Source: QNZT01 sp964573205 (GTDB lineage Bacteria > Campylobacterota > Campylobacteria > Campylobacterales > QNZT01). From it: a stretch of 64,000 nucleotides of DNA. Positions 33,704-41,716 of this stretch are shown in pieces; position 1 is the stretch's first letter, and every line of letters begins with the position of its first letter. The notes under the pieces are model-generated. The model was not told where the DNA came from and made no database searches. It worked only from the letters and a program-made list of their open reading frames with translations. Both the position numbers and the translations under genes were made by a program. The DNA is taken from assembly GCA_964573205.1 (NCBI GenBank), contig CAZNIT010000021.1, positions 11,972 to 75,971 on the forward strand. The letters run 5' to 3'.

Positions 33704-35482
33704 ATGAATAAATTTGAAGTTTTAGAAAAAGTATTTGGTTTTAACACTTTTCGCTCTTTACAGGAAGAGGCGATAGATGCCATTTTGAACGGGCGTGATT
33801 TGTCGATGATCTTGCCTACGGGCGGAGGAAAATCTTTGTGTTATCAACTGCCTTCACTTTTGATGGATGGTGTAACTGTAGTGGTATCACCTTTGATAGC
33901 TTTGATGCAGGATCAGGTTAGGGGGCTAAACGAAAATGCAATAAGTGCAGCGACTATCAACTCAGATATGAGTGAAGATGAGCGAAAATACGTTTTTGAA
34001 GCCCTTAAAGATAAAAAAATCAAACTCTTGTATGTTACGCCGGAGCGTATGAGTTCCGCCGGTTTTATAGAGTTTTTGCGTACACAGAAGATCAATTTTT
34101 TCGTCATTGACGAGGCTCATTGCGTAAGTGAATGGGGACATGAGTTTCGAAGTGATTATAGAAAGCTATATCTTTTAAAAGAGAATTTTCCGACGATCCC
34201 CGTAGCCGCATTTACCGCAACCGCGACTAAGAGAGTGGAAGAAGATATTCATAATTCTTTAAAATTGAAAGAGCCTCTGAAATTAAGAGCGAAAGTTTTT
34301 CGCGAAAACTTGACGATCAAAACTCAAAAGAGAGTCTCGAACGGACGTACGCAGTTGTTGAATTTTTTGCACTTACATAAAGGTGAAAGCGGAATCATCT
34401 ATACATTTACGAGAAAAGAGAGTGAGCAGTTAGCATCTTTTTTACAGTCAAGAAACTTTAACGCAAAAGCGTATCATGCAAGAGTTCCGGCAGAAGAAAA
34501 AAGTGCTGTTATGAGAGATTTTATGCGTGATAAAATCGATATTGTCGTAGCAACTATCGCATTTGGTATGGGAATAGATAAAAGTAACATCCGTTTTGTC
34601 GTTCATACCTCTTTGCCAAAAACTATAGAAAATTATTATCAAGAGATAGGAAGAGCCGGGCGAGACGGTTTGGAGAGCGAAACTCTTTTGTTATATACCA
34701 AAGCGGATGAAATTCAAAAAAGAGAGTTGATGCAAAGTGTCGATAACGATACATATAAAGAGATATTGTACGAAAAACTTCAGACGATGTATCGTTTCGC
34801 TCTTAGCGGCTCTTGTAAACATCGTCTTTTGGGAGTCTATTTCGGAGATAAAAGTCAAGATTGCGGCAATAGATGCGATAGTTGTCTAAAAGAGCCTGTC
34901 GAACAGATCGATATAACAAAAGAAGCACAGATGTTTTTGTCGGCAATTTATAGAACCGGTGAGAGATTCGGTCAAAATCATATTATCGATATACTTAGAG
35001 GTTCGAAAGCTTCAAATGTTAGTAAATTCGCTCATGATAAGCTTTCGGTTTACGGTATAGGAGAGATAAGAAATAAAAACGAATGGAGCATGATTGCAGA
35101 TAGACTTTTTGAAACGGAGTCTATAAGTATCGGCGAACATCGCGCTCTAAAACTTCAAAACGGTGCGGTTTCAATTTTGAAAGGCGAGACAAAAGTTTGG
35201 ATAGACGAAGATAAGCTTGGAAAAATCTCAAGAGTGAAAATAGATGATGAAAAAATCGAAAAAGATGAAACTTTCGAAGCCCTTAGAGCACTTAGGCTCA
35301 AAATAGCGACAGAACATGATGTTCCCGCATATATGATTTTTAGTGATAAAACTCTTCATGAATTATCTTCAAGACTTCCTCAAAATAGAGATCAGATGCT
35401 TGAAGTCAACGGTATCGGTGAAGTGAAATACGAAAGATACGGAGAGGAGTTTTTAAATCTTTGTAAAGAGTTGGGAAGTTAG
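33704..35482 (+). CDS. recQ: ATP-dependent DNA helicase RecQ
   Basis: A 592-residue 3'-5' helicase. The N-terminal helicase has LPTGGGKSLCYQLP (motif I), DEAHCVSEWGHEFR (motif II and aromatic-rich loop), AFTATAT and QEIGRAGRDG (motif VI). The RQC zinc ligands are seen around residues 375-400 (SCKHRLLGVYFGDKSQDCGNRCDSC). A C-terminal HRDC domain is at about 520-590. The start has no strong ribosome-binding site, but ATG at 33704 gives the family N-terminus. Confidence 0.94.
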   Translation: MNKFEVLEKVFGFNTFRSLQEEAIDAILNGRDLSMILPTGGGKSLCYQLPSLLMDGVTVVVSPLIALMQDQVRGLNENAISAATINSDMSEDERKYVFEALKDKKIKLLYVTPERMSSAGFIEFLRTQKINFFVIDEAHCVSEWGHEFRSDYRKLYLLKENFPTIPVAAFTATATKRVEEDIHNSLKLKEPLKLRAKVFRENLTIKTQKRVSNGRTQLLNFLHLHKGESGIIYTFTRKESEQLASFLQSRNFNAKAYHARVPAEEKSAVMRDFMRDKIDIVVATIAFGMGIDKSNIRFVVHTSLPKTIENYYQEIGRAGRDGLESETLLLYTKADEIQKRELMQSVDNDTYKEILYEKLQTMYRFALSGSCKHRLLGVYFGDKSQDCGNRCDSCLKEPVEQIDITKEAQMFLSAIYRTGERFGQNHIIDILRGSKASNVSKFAHDKLSVYGIGEIRNKNEWSMIADRLFETESISIGEHRALKLQNGAVSILKGETKVWIDEDKLGKISRVKIDDEKIEKDETFEALRALRLKIATEHDVPAYMIFSDKTLHELSSRLPQNRDQMLEVNGIGEVKYERYGEEFLNLCKELGS

Positions 35483-35486
35483 GTGG

Positions 35487-35515
35487 ACAAAAAAGGGATT
35501 ATTTCCCTTTTTTGT
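35487..35515. terminator. bidirectional terminator between recQ and cytochrome/CpxP-like gene
   Basis: A 12-bp perfect stem (35487-35498 with 35504-35515), loop TTATT, with an A-run on one side and a T-run on the other, so it can end transcripts from both converging genes. The stop codon of the minus-strand gene lies in the loop, and the last codons of that gene form one arm. Confidence 0.85.
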
Positions 35516-36272
35516 TAGCTTTTTTCGGAAGTATCATTTTCAGTTGCTTTGGAGTTAGAACTTTTTTTGTTTGATAAATACAGTTTATATGCACCATTGT
35601 GGCTTCAGCTTTTAGTTTTGCTATTTGATCGACTTTTTCTTTTAAGCTTTGTGGCGTATCTCCGAGCATCGTCGATTTTGCGACCTCTTTTTCGAGTCTT
35701 TTTATTTGAGGTTTGAGTCTCATAATATTTGACATAGTCTCTTTTCTGATTTTAAGAAGTTCATCTTTTTGAGTTTGTGAAAGTTCTAATCTATCCCAGT
35801 TCATCTTTACCATTTTGGTCAGGTGAGGCATTTTACCGATAATTAAAAAGGGTGAATTCTTCTTATTTTGTTTTTTCATTTTACCCATTTGTTTATGTTT
35901 AAATCCCGCCGGCGGAAAGTTGTCGTAAAGATATTTCGCTACCGCTTTTAATTCATCTTCGCTCAGTACTCCTTTCATAGAAGGCATGAGTCCGAATTTT
36001 TCTATCTTTTGCGGCAGGCAGATAGCCTTTTCTTTAGTCGGATTTTGAACATAGTCAATTATAAAGTCGATAATTTTTTGTTCGTCCTTGAGAGCCTCTT
36101 TGAGATGGAACATAACTCCCGACATCGGAGGAGCTTTCATTTTCGCTCTTTGCTGCGGGGTCGGTTTTGTCAAAAGGTGACAGCCGACGCATTTGTCGTT
36201 TATGATTTTTGAAGCATCGGATGCGAACGCAAAAGAACTTATTGCCAGTAAAAGTATGATTGATTTTTTCAT
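35499..36272 (-). CDS. cytochrome c fused to a CpxP/Spy-like domain
   Basis: A 257-residue periplasmic protein. A signal peptide ends at FAFASD. The first half is a mono-heme cytochrome c (CVGCH near residue 28, LMPSMKGVLSEDELKAVAKYL around the Met ligand). After a Lys-rich linker, the second half has two LTxxQ-type motifs (LSQTQKDEL and LTPKQLKMI) and long amphipathic helices like CpxP/Spy, which are envelope-stress chaperones or metal-responsive proteins. The fusion is unusual. The cytochrome could sense redox state for the helical domain, or the domain could bind another envelope protein. There is no sensor gene next to it in the same direction. Confidence 0.8.
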   Translation of the reverse strand: MKKSIILLLAISSFAFASDASKIINDKCVGCHLLTKPTPQQRAKMKAPPMSGVMFHLKEALKDEQKIIDFIIDYVQNPTKEKAICLPQKIEKFGLMPSMKGVLSEDELKAVAKYLYDNFPPAGFKHKQMGKMKKQNKKNSPFLIIGKMPHLTKMVKMNWDRLELSQTQKDELLKIRKETMSNIMRLKPQIKRLEKEVAKSTMLGDTPQSLKEKVDQIAKLKAEATMVHINCIYQTKKVLTPKQLKMILPKKANKKGK

Positions 36273-36346
36273 TATTTTTATTTCTCCCGTAGTTTAATAA
36301 ATATATCGGATATTATATTTTAGATTCGTGAACCGAAAGTGAATAT

Positions 36347-36754
36347 TTAATAATTGCAATCTTTTTTTTCTACATCAAATCGGAAAAGTTCTTTTTTGCT
36401 TATAGCGCCCGTGTAAATATAGGATATATTTATACCGCTATCCAAAAATCGTTTCGATGAGTTGCAAATACCGTTTATAACAGGCTTTTTCATCCTCTTC
36501 TTACCTTCTTTGGATAATTCTTCATCGCTTTTTCCCGTAACGTTAAGTTCGTAAGTGTAGATCAGAGTTTCGCCGTCGGCATTTATCTTTACCAGACTCG
36601 TATAGTCGTCAACTTTTTGAGGAAGTTTTTCGGATAATCCTTTCGCCGCCATTTTGACTACATTTTGATTTTGAATTTTGATCTTTTCAGCTAGGTTATC
36701 CGCCGAAACCATATTTGTTAGAAGTAGAGTTAAAATGAGAATTCGTTTTGTCAT
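36347..36754 (-). CDS. unknown secreted protein in the Cache-kinase operon
   Basis: A 135-residue protein with a signal peptide ending near VSADN. The mature protein has about 115 residues, a beta-rich core (TSLVKINADGETLIYTYELNV), and two cysteines (ICNSS and KKDCNY). It starts with an ATGA overlap on the kinase gene. No family recognised. Its co-translation suggests that it modulates or reports to the kinase sensor domain in the periplasm. Confidence 0.7.
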   Translation of the reverse strand: MTKRILILTLLLTNMVSADNLAEKIKIQNQNVVKMAAKGLSEKLPQKVDDYTSLVKINADGETLIYTYELNVTGKSDEELSKEGKKRMKKPVINGICNSSKRFLDSGINISYIYTGAISKKELFRFDVEKKDCNY

Positions 36755-38523
36755 GACCGTCCTTTTTTTATTGGAATTTTGATTGTAAATTGTGCGCCGT
36801 CTTTTATATTTTTGACGCTTATTGTACCGTTCATATGCTTTTGAATGATAACTTTGGACATATACAGACCTATGCCCGTACCCATTGATTTGAATTTTGT
36901 TGTAAAATATGGTTCGAATATGCTATCGATATTTTTCTCGTCTATACCGCCGGCGTTATCGGATATGGAGATATTTATATAGTTATCGATCTTAATAGTT
37001 TTTATCCATATTTTTCGATTCTTTATATCTCTCTCTATAAAAGCGTCTTTGGCATTGTTTATTATGTTCAAAATAACTTGAGCAAATTCGTTTTTATAGC
37101 CATAGACTTTAAGACAATGCTGTATTTCGAGATTTAGCGAAATGTTGTTATGTTTTATTGATGCGGATTGGAGTTTTAGCGCCTCTTTTAAGATATCTTC
37201 TATGCAAAAAAGTTCTTTATCTCTGTTTGGTGCGAAGAATTCTCGAAAATCATCTATTGTATTCGACATAAACTCTATCTGCTCCAGAGCCGATTTTTCA
37301 CTCTTTTTTATAAAACCTTTGTTTAGCTTATTGTTTTCATAAGCTATAGAGATATTTTGAACAATCAGGCTGAGTCTGGTGAGCGGTTGGCGCCACTGGT
37401 GCGCGATATTTCCTATCATCTCACCCATTGCGGCAAGTTTTGACTGCTGCATAAGAATCTGTTCGTTTTGCCTATTTTTCTCGATTGCGTCGTTTACTCT
37501 TTTTTCTAGCGTGTGAGTAAGCTCTTCTAATTCCTCATGCATTTTGTTAAAGGGTTTTGAGAAAAAATAACCCATCGGTAAAGATAGAAGAATTCCCATA
37601 AAACCGATGAAAACTCCAAGCTGTTTTGATGCTAACTCATTTTTTTGTAACGAGTCTTCGTTTTGTACGAATATCATTTTTAGATTTTGTTCTTTCGTAA
37701 CCTTGAAATCTTGAACAAATACTTTACCTCTAGGCTTTATGCTCAACGAACCGTTTAAAATATCTCGATAAAAATCCGGAAACTCATCTTTAATCGTATA
37801 ATTTTTTTTCAAATATTTTGACCAATTGAAATTGGGATTTTTGTGAATGAGAAAATTTCCCTCGTCATCGATTAGATATATATAAAAAAGTGACGAAGAG
37901 GTTAGTTGCTTTAAAAAGTTATCCATAAATCTGTTGATAATGACAAGCCCTTTAAATTTTCCCTCTATATAAACGGCGGAAACAATTCTTAAAACCGGTT
38001 TTATGGGGAACTCAATCTCTCCATGCTCCATATTTAGATCGATATTCGAGAACCAGACTTTACCCGGCATAAGAGAGATGTTATCCTTGAAATAGTATCT
38101 GTTGCTTTTATTTTGCAAATCGCCTACGAAGTAACTGGCAATTGCAGGTTTGTCTCTTTGGATTCTTATGAGTTCATTTCCGTTTGTGTCTAAAAAGCGA
38201 AGCTGCATATAGTCCTTATTCGCATTCATGATGGTTTCAAAAACGGCTTTTGGTCTTAAAAAATCGTTTTTTACGATAGCGCTAGCTAAAAGTCTGTCGC
38301 TGGCTATCGCTTTGGCGCTGTTGGCTAAATTTATGAAAAGTTCATCGAAAAATATGTTTTTATCTCTGGCGGAAATTGTAACTTTTTGGATGAACTCTTC
38401 GTTTGCGAATTTGTTCATATAATAGATATTTCTGTAAGTTCCTAAAAATACAATAAGTGAAGCCGTGAGAACAAAGAAAAGAATCAGTTTGTTTCGAAAG
38501 CGGTTTTTTTTAGAAAAAATCAT
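36751..38523 (-). CDS. Cache-domain sensor histidine kinase
   Basis: A 590-residue inner membrane kinase. TM1 is at about 10-32. An extracytoplasmic double-Cache domain spans about 40-285 (YFKDNISLMPGKVWFSNIDLN, FKGLVIINRFMDNF, FYIYLIDDEGNFLIHK). TM2 is at about 290-310. A coiled coil precedes the phosphorylation box GEMIGNIAHQWRQPLTRL. ATP-binding boxes are NIINNAKDAF, DNAGGIDEKNID and GTGIGLYMSK. It overlaps both the response regulator upstream and the small secreted protein downstream, forming an RR-HK-secreted protein unit. The signal is probably a small organic or inorganic ligand in the periplasm; candidates cannot be told from sequence. Confidence 0.9.
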   Translation of the reverse strand: MIFSKKNRFRNKLILFFVLTASLIVFLGTYRNIYYMNKFANEEFIQKVTISARDKNIFFDELFINLANSAKAIASDRLLASAIVKNDFLRPKAVFETIMNANKDYMQLRFLDTNGNELIRIQRDKPAIASYFVGDLQNKSNRYYFKDNISLMPGKVWFSNIDLNMEHGEIEFPIKPVLRIVSAVYIEGKFKGLVIINRFMDNFLKQLTSSSLFYIYLIDDEGNFLIHKNPNFNWSKYLKKNYTIKDEFPDFYRDILNGSLSIKPRGKVFVQDFKVTKEQNLKMIFVQNEDSLQKNELASKQLGVFIGFMGILLSLPMGYFFSKPFNKMHEELEELTHTLEKRVNDAIEKNRQNEQILMQQSKLAAMGEMIGNIAHQWRQPLTRLSLIVQNISIAYENNKLNKGFIKKSEKSALEQIEFMSNTIDDFREFFAPNRDKELFCIEDILKEALKLQSASIKHNNISLNLEIQHCLKVYGYKNEFAQVILNIINNAKDAFIERDIKNRKIWIKTIKIDNYINISISDNAGGIDEKNIDSIFEPYFTTKFKSMGTGIGLYMSKVIIQKHMNGTISVKNIKDGAQFTIKIPIKKGRS

Positions 38524-39173
38524 ATTCCTTTTTCTATTTTATATCCTCTGCCTCGGATATTTTTGATAAAGTCGGTATGTAGTTTATTTCTTAATTTTTT
38601 CATTTGCGTACGAAGCGTATTTTGACAAATATTTTTATGATCCCATACATATTCTATGATAGTATCGCTATCGACTGTAGTATTTATGTTGTTTGCAAGA
38701 AGATTTAGTATCAAAGATTCGTTTTTAGAAAGTTCCACTTCTTTATCCATATAAAGAAGCCGCATACTTTTTTTCTGGAATGAGTACTCCTCGTTTATTT
38801 TTATATACCCTTGTGTATCGCATTTTGTAAGGGAGTTTATGCGAAGTTCTAATTCCCTTAAATGAAATGGTTTTTTGACATAATCGTCACATCCGAATTT
38901 ATATCCTTGTTCAATGTTTCTCATATCCGAAAGAGCGGTAATAAAAACGGCCGGTGTACTTTTGGTCTCTTTTCTCAATTCTCTTAAAACCGTAAAACCA
39001 TCGATACCCGGTGTATTTATGTCAAGCAAAAAGATATCGTATGCGTTTGCGCAGGCATTATCAAGAAGTTCTTCTCCGTTTATAAAAGAGTCTATCACAT
39101 GACCTTGCATCTGAAAATAGTTGCAAACGGAATCGTTTATAATCTCATCGTCTTCAAGTAATAATATTTTCAT
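38520..39173 (-). CDS. OmpR-family response regulator (partner of the Cache kinase)
   Basis: A 217-residue protein. The receiver has EDDEII, the phosphoacceptor in DIFLLDINTPGIDG, and Lys in YVKKPFHLRE. The winged helix has LSKNESLILNLLA and NIRGRGYKIEKG. It starts the operon with the kinase and is divergent from the Opr porin at 39337, so the porin is a plausible target gene across the 163-base gap. Confidence 0.9.
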   Translation of the reverse strand: MKILLLEDDEIINDSVCNYFQMQGHVIDSFINGEELLDNACANAYDIFLLDINTPGIDGFTVLRELRKETKSTPAVFITALSDMRNIEQGYKFGCDDYVKKPFHLRELELRINSLTKCDTQGYIKINEEYSFQKKSMRLLYMDKEVELSKNESLILNLLANNINTTVDSDTIIEYVWDHKNICQNTLRTQMKKLRNKLHTDFIKNIRGRGYKIEKGI

Positions 39174-39336
39174 TGCTTCTCTTTTCTTTTAATTGTTACC
39201 GCATAAGATGGCGTTAATTGTATCATAATTCTATTTATGTCTTATTTTTTTTACCTCATAGCATAAAAGCACTCTGCAGGCACTTTATTATCTTATTATT
39301 TCGTGTGAAAAGAGAATCCAAAAAGAAGGAGTATGG

Positions 39337-40614
39337 ATGAAAGGTTTAAAATTAAGTCTTGTAACTTTGATCCTTGCAGGCATAGGAAGTATGGCGAATG
39401 CTGAAGATACTTTGGCGGATGCCCTTAAAAATGGTAGAACTTCAGTGGCGTTTAAAGCATTTTATTTTGACGGTGATAGAGATAACAGAACCGATAGAAA
39501 AGCGTTTGCGGTAGGCGGAATATTAAAGTCCGTATCAGCGCCATTTTACGGTTTTCGTGCAGGCATAGCTTTTTATACGAGTCATGATCTTTTAAGAGAC
39601 GGAATGCAAACGGCGGAAAAAGGTGTCGGTACGGGGAAAATGGTTACGAAAAATGTAGGTGGAAATACCGAAATGGTAAAAAGTGACGGCAGCTCCATAA
39701 CGGTTCTTGGAGAAGCTTACATCCAATATAACACCGCAAACACGATGATAAAAATAGGTCGTCAAAGACTAAATACACCTTTGGCGAACGACTACTATAA
39801 CCGATTTTTGCCAAATAGTTTTGAAGCGCTACTTATCACTAACAGCGACCTTCAAGATACCACGCTCATTGGTGCGTATGTAAACAAATGGAAATACAAA
39901 GCGAGTGATAGGTTTATAGGTATGACGGCAAATCTAGGGCTTGATAAAGATGTGATCATGCTGGCAGCCATAAACAAAAGCGTGCCAAATACCAAACTTC
40001 AGGCGTATCTATATATCATCCCTGATGTGGCAAATGCAATATATGTTCAAGCTAACAATCCGAAACTTATTGAGTTTGAAGGGGGACAGGTTTGCGGAGC
40101 CGTTCAATATCTTAGTCAAAAAGATGTGGGAGACGCTCTTATAGGAGATTTGGATACATATCTCGCCGGTGCGAAACTGGGTGTGAAATACAACAATGTA
40201 AGTTTCAAAGTCATGTATGACCAAGTTGGTGACGATACGATCATAGGATCGGGTACGAGTTATTCTACTCTTGGCTGGTCGAAATTTATAAACTTTACGG
40301 ATATTCAAATAGACGGTGAAGCGTTAAATGCCGGTGCCGAATCATATGGTTTCGTACTCGGATACAATTTTGGAAACGGCTTGAAACCGGCAATCAAATT
40401 TGTTCATATAGAGCAAGATCTTGAAAAACAAGCGGCGAGTAAGTTTACCGGAAACTCTCGTCCAAGTTCCGATGAGTGGAACATAGATATCAAATACAAG
40501 ATAGACGATATGAGTAAAATCCGTGTAAGGTATGCTCAAATTGATTATGAGTCAAATCATAAAAATGAGTTTGATGAAACGAATCTTCGAATTATTTATG
40601 ATTATAAGTTTTAG
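39337..40614 (+). CDS. Opr/OprD-like outer membrane porin
   Basis: A 425-residue beta-barrel with signal peptide ending MANAED. Alternating beta-strands end in the aromatic terminus IIYDYKF that recruits BAM. The segments GEAYIQYNTANTMIKIGRQRLNTPLAND and SFEALLITN are typical of the Opr-type porins of Campylobacterota, which allow uptake of anions and small organic acids. The ribosome-binding site AAGAAGGAG is strong. It is followed by an inverted repeat that may terminate transcription. Confidence 0.85.
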   Translation: MKGLKLSLVTLILAGIGSMANAEDTLADALKNGRTSVAFKAFYFDGDRDNRTDRKAFAVGGILKSVSAPFYGFRAGIAFYTSHDLLRDGMQTAEKGVGTGKMVTKNVGGNTEMVKSDGSSITVLGEAYIQYNTANTMIKIGRQRLNTPLANDYYNRFLPNSFEALLITNSDLQDTTLIGAYVNKWKYKASDRFIGMTANLGLDKDVIMLAAINKSVPNTKLQAYLYIIPDVANAIYVQANNPKLIEFEGGQVCGAVQYLSQKDVGDALIGDLDTYLAGAKLGVKYNNVSFKVMYDQVGDDTIIGSGTSYSTLGWSKFINFTDIQIDGEALNAGAESYGFVLGYNFGNGLKPAIKFVHIEQDLEKQAASKFTGNSRPSSDEWNIDIKYKIDDMSKIRVRYAQIDYESNHKNEFDETNLRIIYDYKF

Positions 40615-40621
40615 TATAAAG

Positions 40622-40648
40622 CAGACTCCTGAAAAATTCCGGAGTCTG
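40622..40648 (+). terminator. hairpin after the porin gene
   Basis: CAGACTCC at 40622-40629 and GGAGTCTG at 40641-40648 form an 8-bp stem with an 11-base loop, 8 bases after the porin stop. It lacks a strong T-run. Confidence 0.55.
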
Positions 40649-40657
40649 TAAATATAT

Positions 40658-40717
40658 AGAAGATCCCGTGATTGCATAATTTACCTCTTAGATTTGATAA
40701 AACAAGCGGGATCTTCT
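40658..40717. repeat. 11-bp inverted repeat spaced by 38 bases
   Basis: AGAAGATCCCG (40658-40668) and its exact complement CGGGATCTTCT (40707-40717) enclose 38 AT-rich bases between the porin terminator and the cytochrome gene end. A perfect 11-bp match is unlikely by chance in 130 bases. It may be the second arm of a transcription end for the minus-strand cytochrome, a small RNA, or a protein-binding site. Confidence 0.5.
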
Positions 40718-40744
40718 CTATGTTTACAAAAGAGTATAGGGAGA

Positions 40745-41092
40745 TTAATTGTTGCAACTTGGGATAAAGTCGGAGTCGGAAGCAAACTCAAGTAAAAATT
40801 TCAGCAATCTCTTTTTATGACTTTTAAACTTTTTCGAGTTTAGATATTTTAAAGCCTCGTTATCTCCTTCATGAAGCTCTTTCAGCTCTTTTGCGTCATT
40901 TGCGAAGTACTCTCTCCAGGTATCCGAGTCGGCGAGGTTTCCTCCTCTGTTTCCAAGACCGTGACATTTTGAACAGTGTTTGAGATAATACTTCTGACCT
41001 CTTTTTTCTTGTGCGGTATGACTTATGATCTTGGCGTTCAAAGATATCGTAAAAGTAAGAAATATAAGTAAAAAAATGGATCGATTTTTCAT
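40745..41092 (-). CDS. small mono-heme c-type cytochrome
   Basis: A 115-residue periplasmic cytochrome. Signal peptide through about residue 20 (SLNAK), then one heme site CSKCH and the NLADSDTWREYF segment before a helical C-terminus (ALKYLNSKKFKS) with an additional Cys near the end. It overlaps the thioredoxin-like gene upstream by four bases (ATGA), so the two are made together. The likely function is periplasmic electron transfer, with the thioredoxin protein keeping cysteines reduced. Confidence 0.82.
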   Translation of the reverse strand: MKNRSIFLLIFLTFTISLNAKIISHTAQEKRGQKYYLKHCSKCHGLGNRGGNLADSDTWREYFANDAKELKELHEGDNEALKYLNSKKFKSHKKRLLKFLLEFASDSDFIPSCNN

Positions 41093-41556
41093 TTGTATTT
41101 GTCTCCATAGAGATTTTTAAATCTTCTTTTTGCATCTTTTGACCACTCTATCAACTCATCCGCTTTCCAAAAACCGAAAATTTTCATATGTTTTTTCCCT
41201 TTTCTGGAGAGTTTCTCTTCGTTTGGCCCAAAAAAGAAAAAAGCCGGAGTAATACTTGTTTTAAATCTTTCCGGTGCCTGATCGGTAATGTCGGACTCAA
41301 TCGAATCGGAATCCGTCGAACCGTCCATAGAAAGAGCGATGAAGTTTTCATTTAAATAATTTTGCAGCTTTTTATCTGGAAAAATTTTCTCTATCATAAT
41401 AGGGCAGTAGTAACAGTTTCTTGAGTGTATAAAAAGGATAATCGGTTTTTTCTCTTTTTTTGCAAGTTCTTTTGCGTCTTCTAAATTATGCTTCCAAACA
41501 AGCGGTGAGCTAAACATAGATGAAAGTAAAAGTCCCATCAAAATAAGTAGTTTCAA
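41089..41556 (-). CDS. periplasmic thioredoxin-like protein
   Basis: A 155-residue protein with a short signal sequence (MKLLILMGLLLSSMFSSP). The thioredoxin fold has HSRNCYYCPIM as the redox motif (CYYC) and a cis-proline-like segment SITPAFFFFGPN. It resembles the SoxW/TlpA-like small thioredoxins that keep cytochrome or sulfur-carrier cysteines reduced. The cytochrome downstream is its co-translated partner. The 12-heme cytochrome starts 161 bases away in the opposite direction. Confidence 0.82.
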   Translation of the reverse strand: MKLLILMGLLLSSMFSSPLVWKHNLEDAKELAKKEKKPIILFIHSRNCYYCPIMIEKIFPDKKLQNYLNENFIALSMDGSTDSDSIESDITDQAPERFKTSITPAFFFFGPNEEKLSRKGKKHMKIFGFWKADELIEWSKDAKRRFKNLYGDKYK

Positions 41557-41599
41557 AATTTTGCCTTAGCTGTTTGAGTTTTGGTCATTATATCAAAAA

Positions 41600-41655
41600 A
41601 AAGTGCCTTTTGAGTGCTCTTGATCGCAACCCCTCAAGCACTTTTGAGGCACTTT
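41600..41655 (+). promoter_or_regulatory. long imperfect hairpin upstream of the 12-heme cytochrome
   Basis: In the divergent gap, AAAGTGCC (41600-41607) pairs with GGCACTTT (41648-41655). Inside, AGTGC pairs with GCACT and TTGA with TCAA around a 10-base loop, giving about 17 pairs with small internal loops. Both arms contain the word TTTTGAG. It lies 60 bases before the start codon, so it could be an operator or a leader structure for the cytochrome mRNA. Confidence 0.45.
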
Positions 41656-41716
41656 AACTTGTTAATATTTCACTGATTAGTTTGCCAAGGACTAAAATTT
41701 TAAAAAAGGAGAGAAG

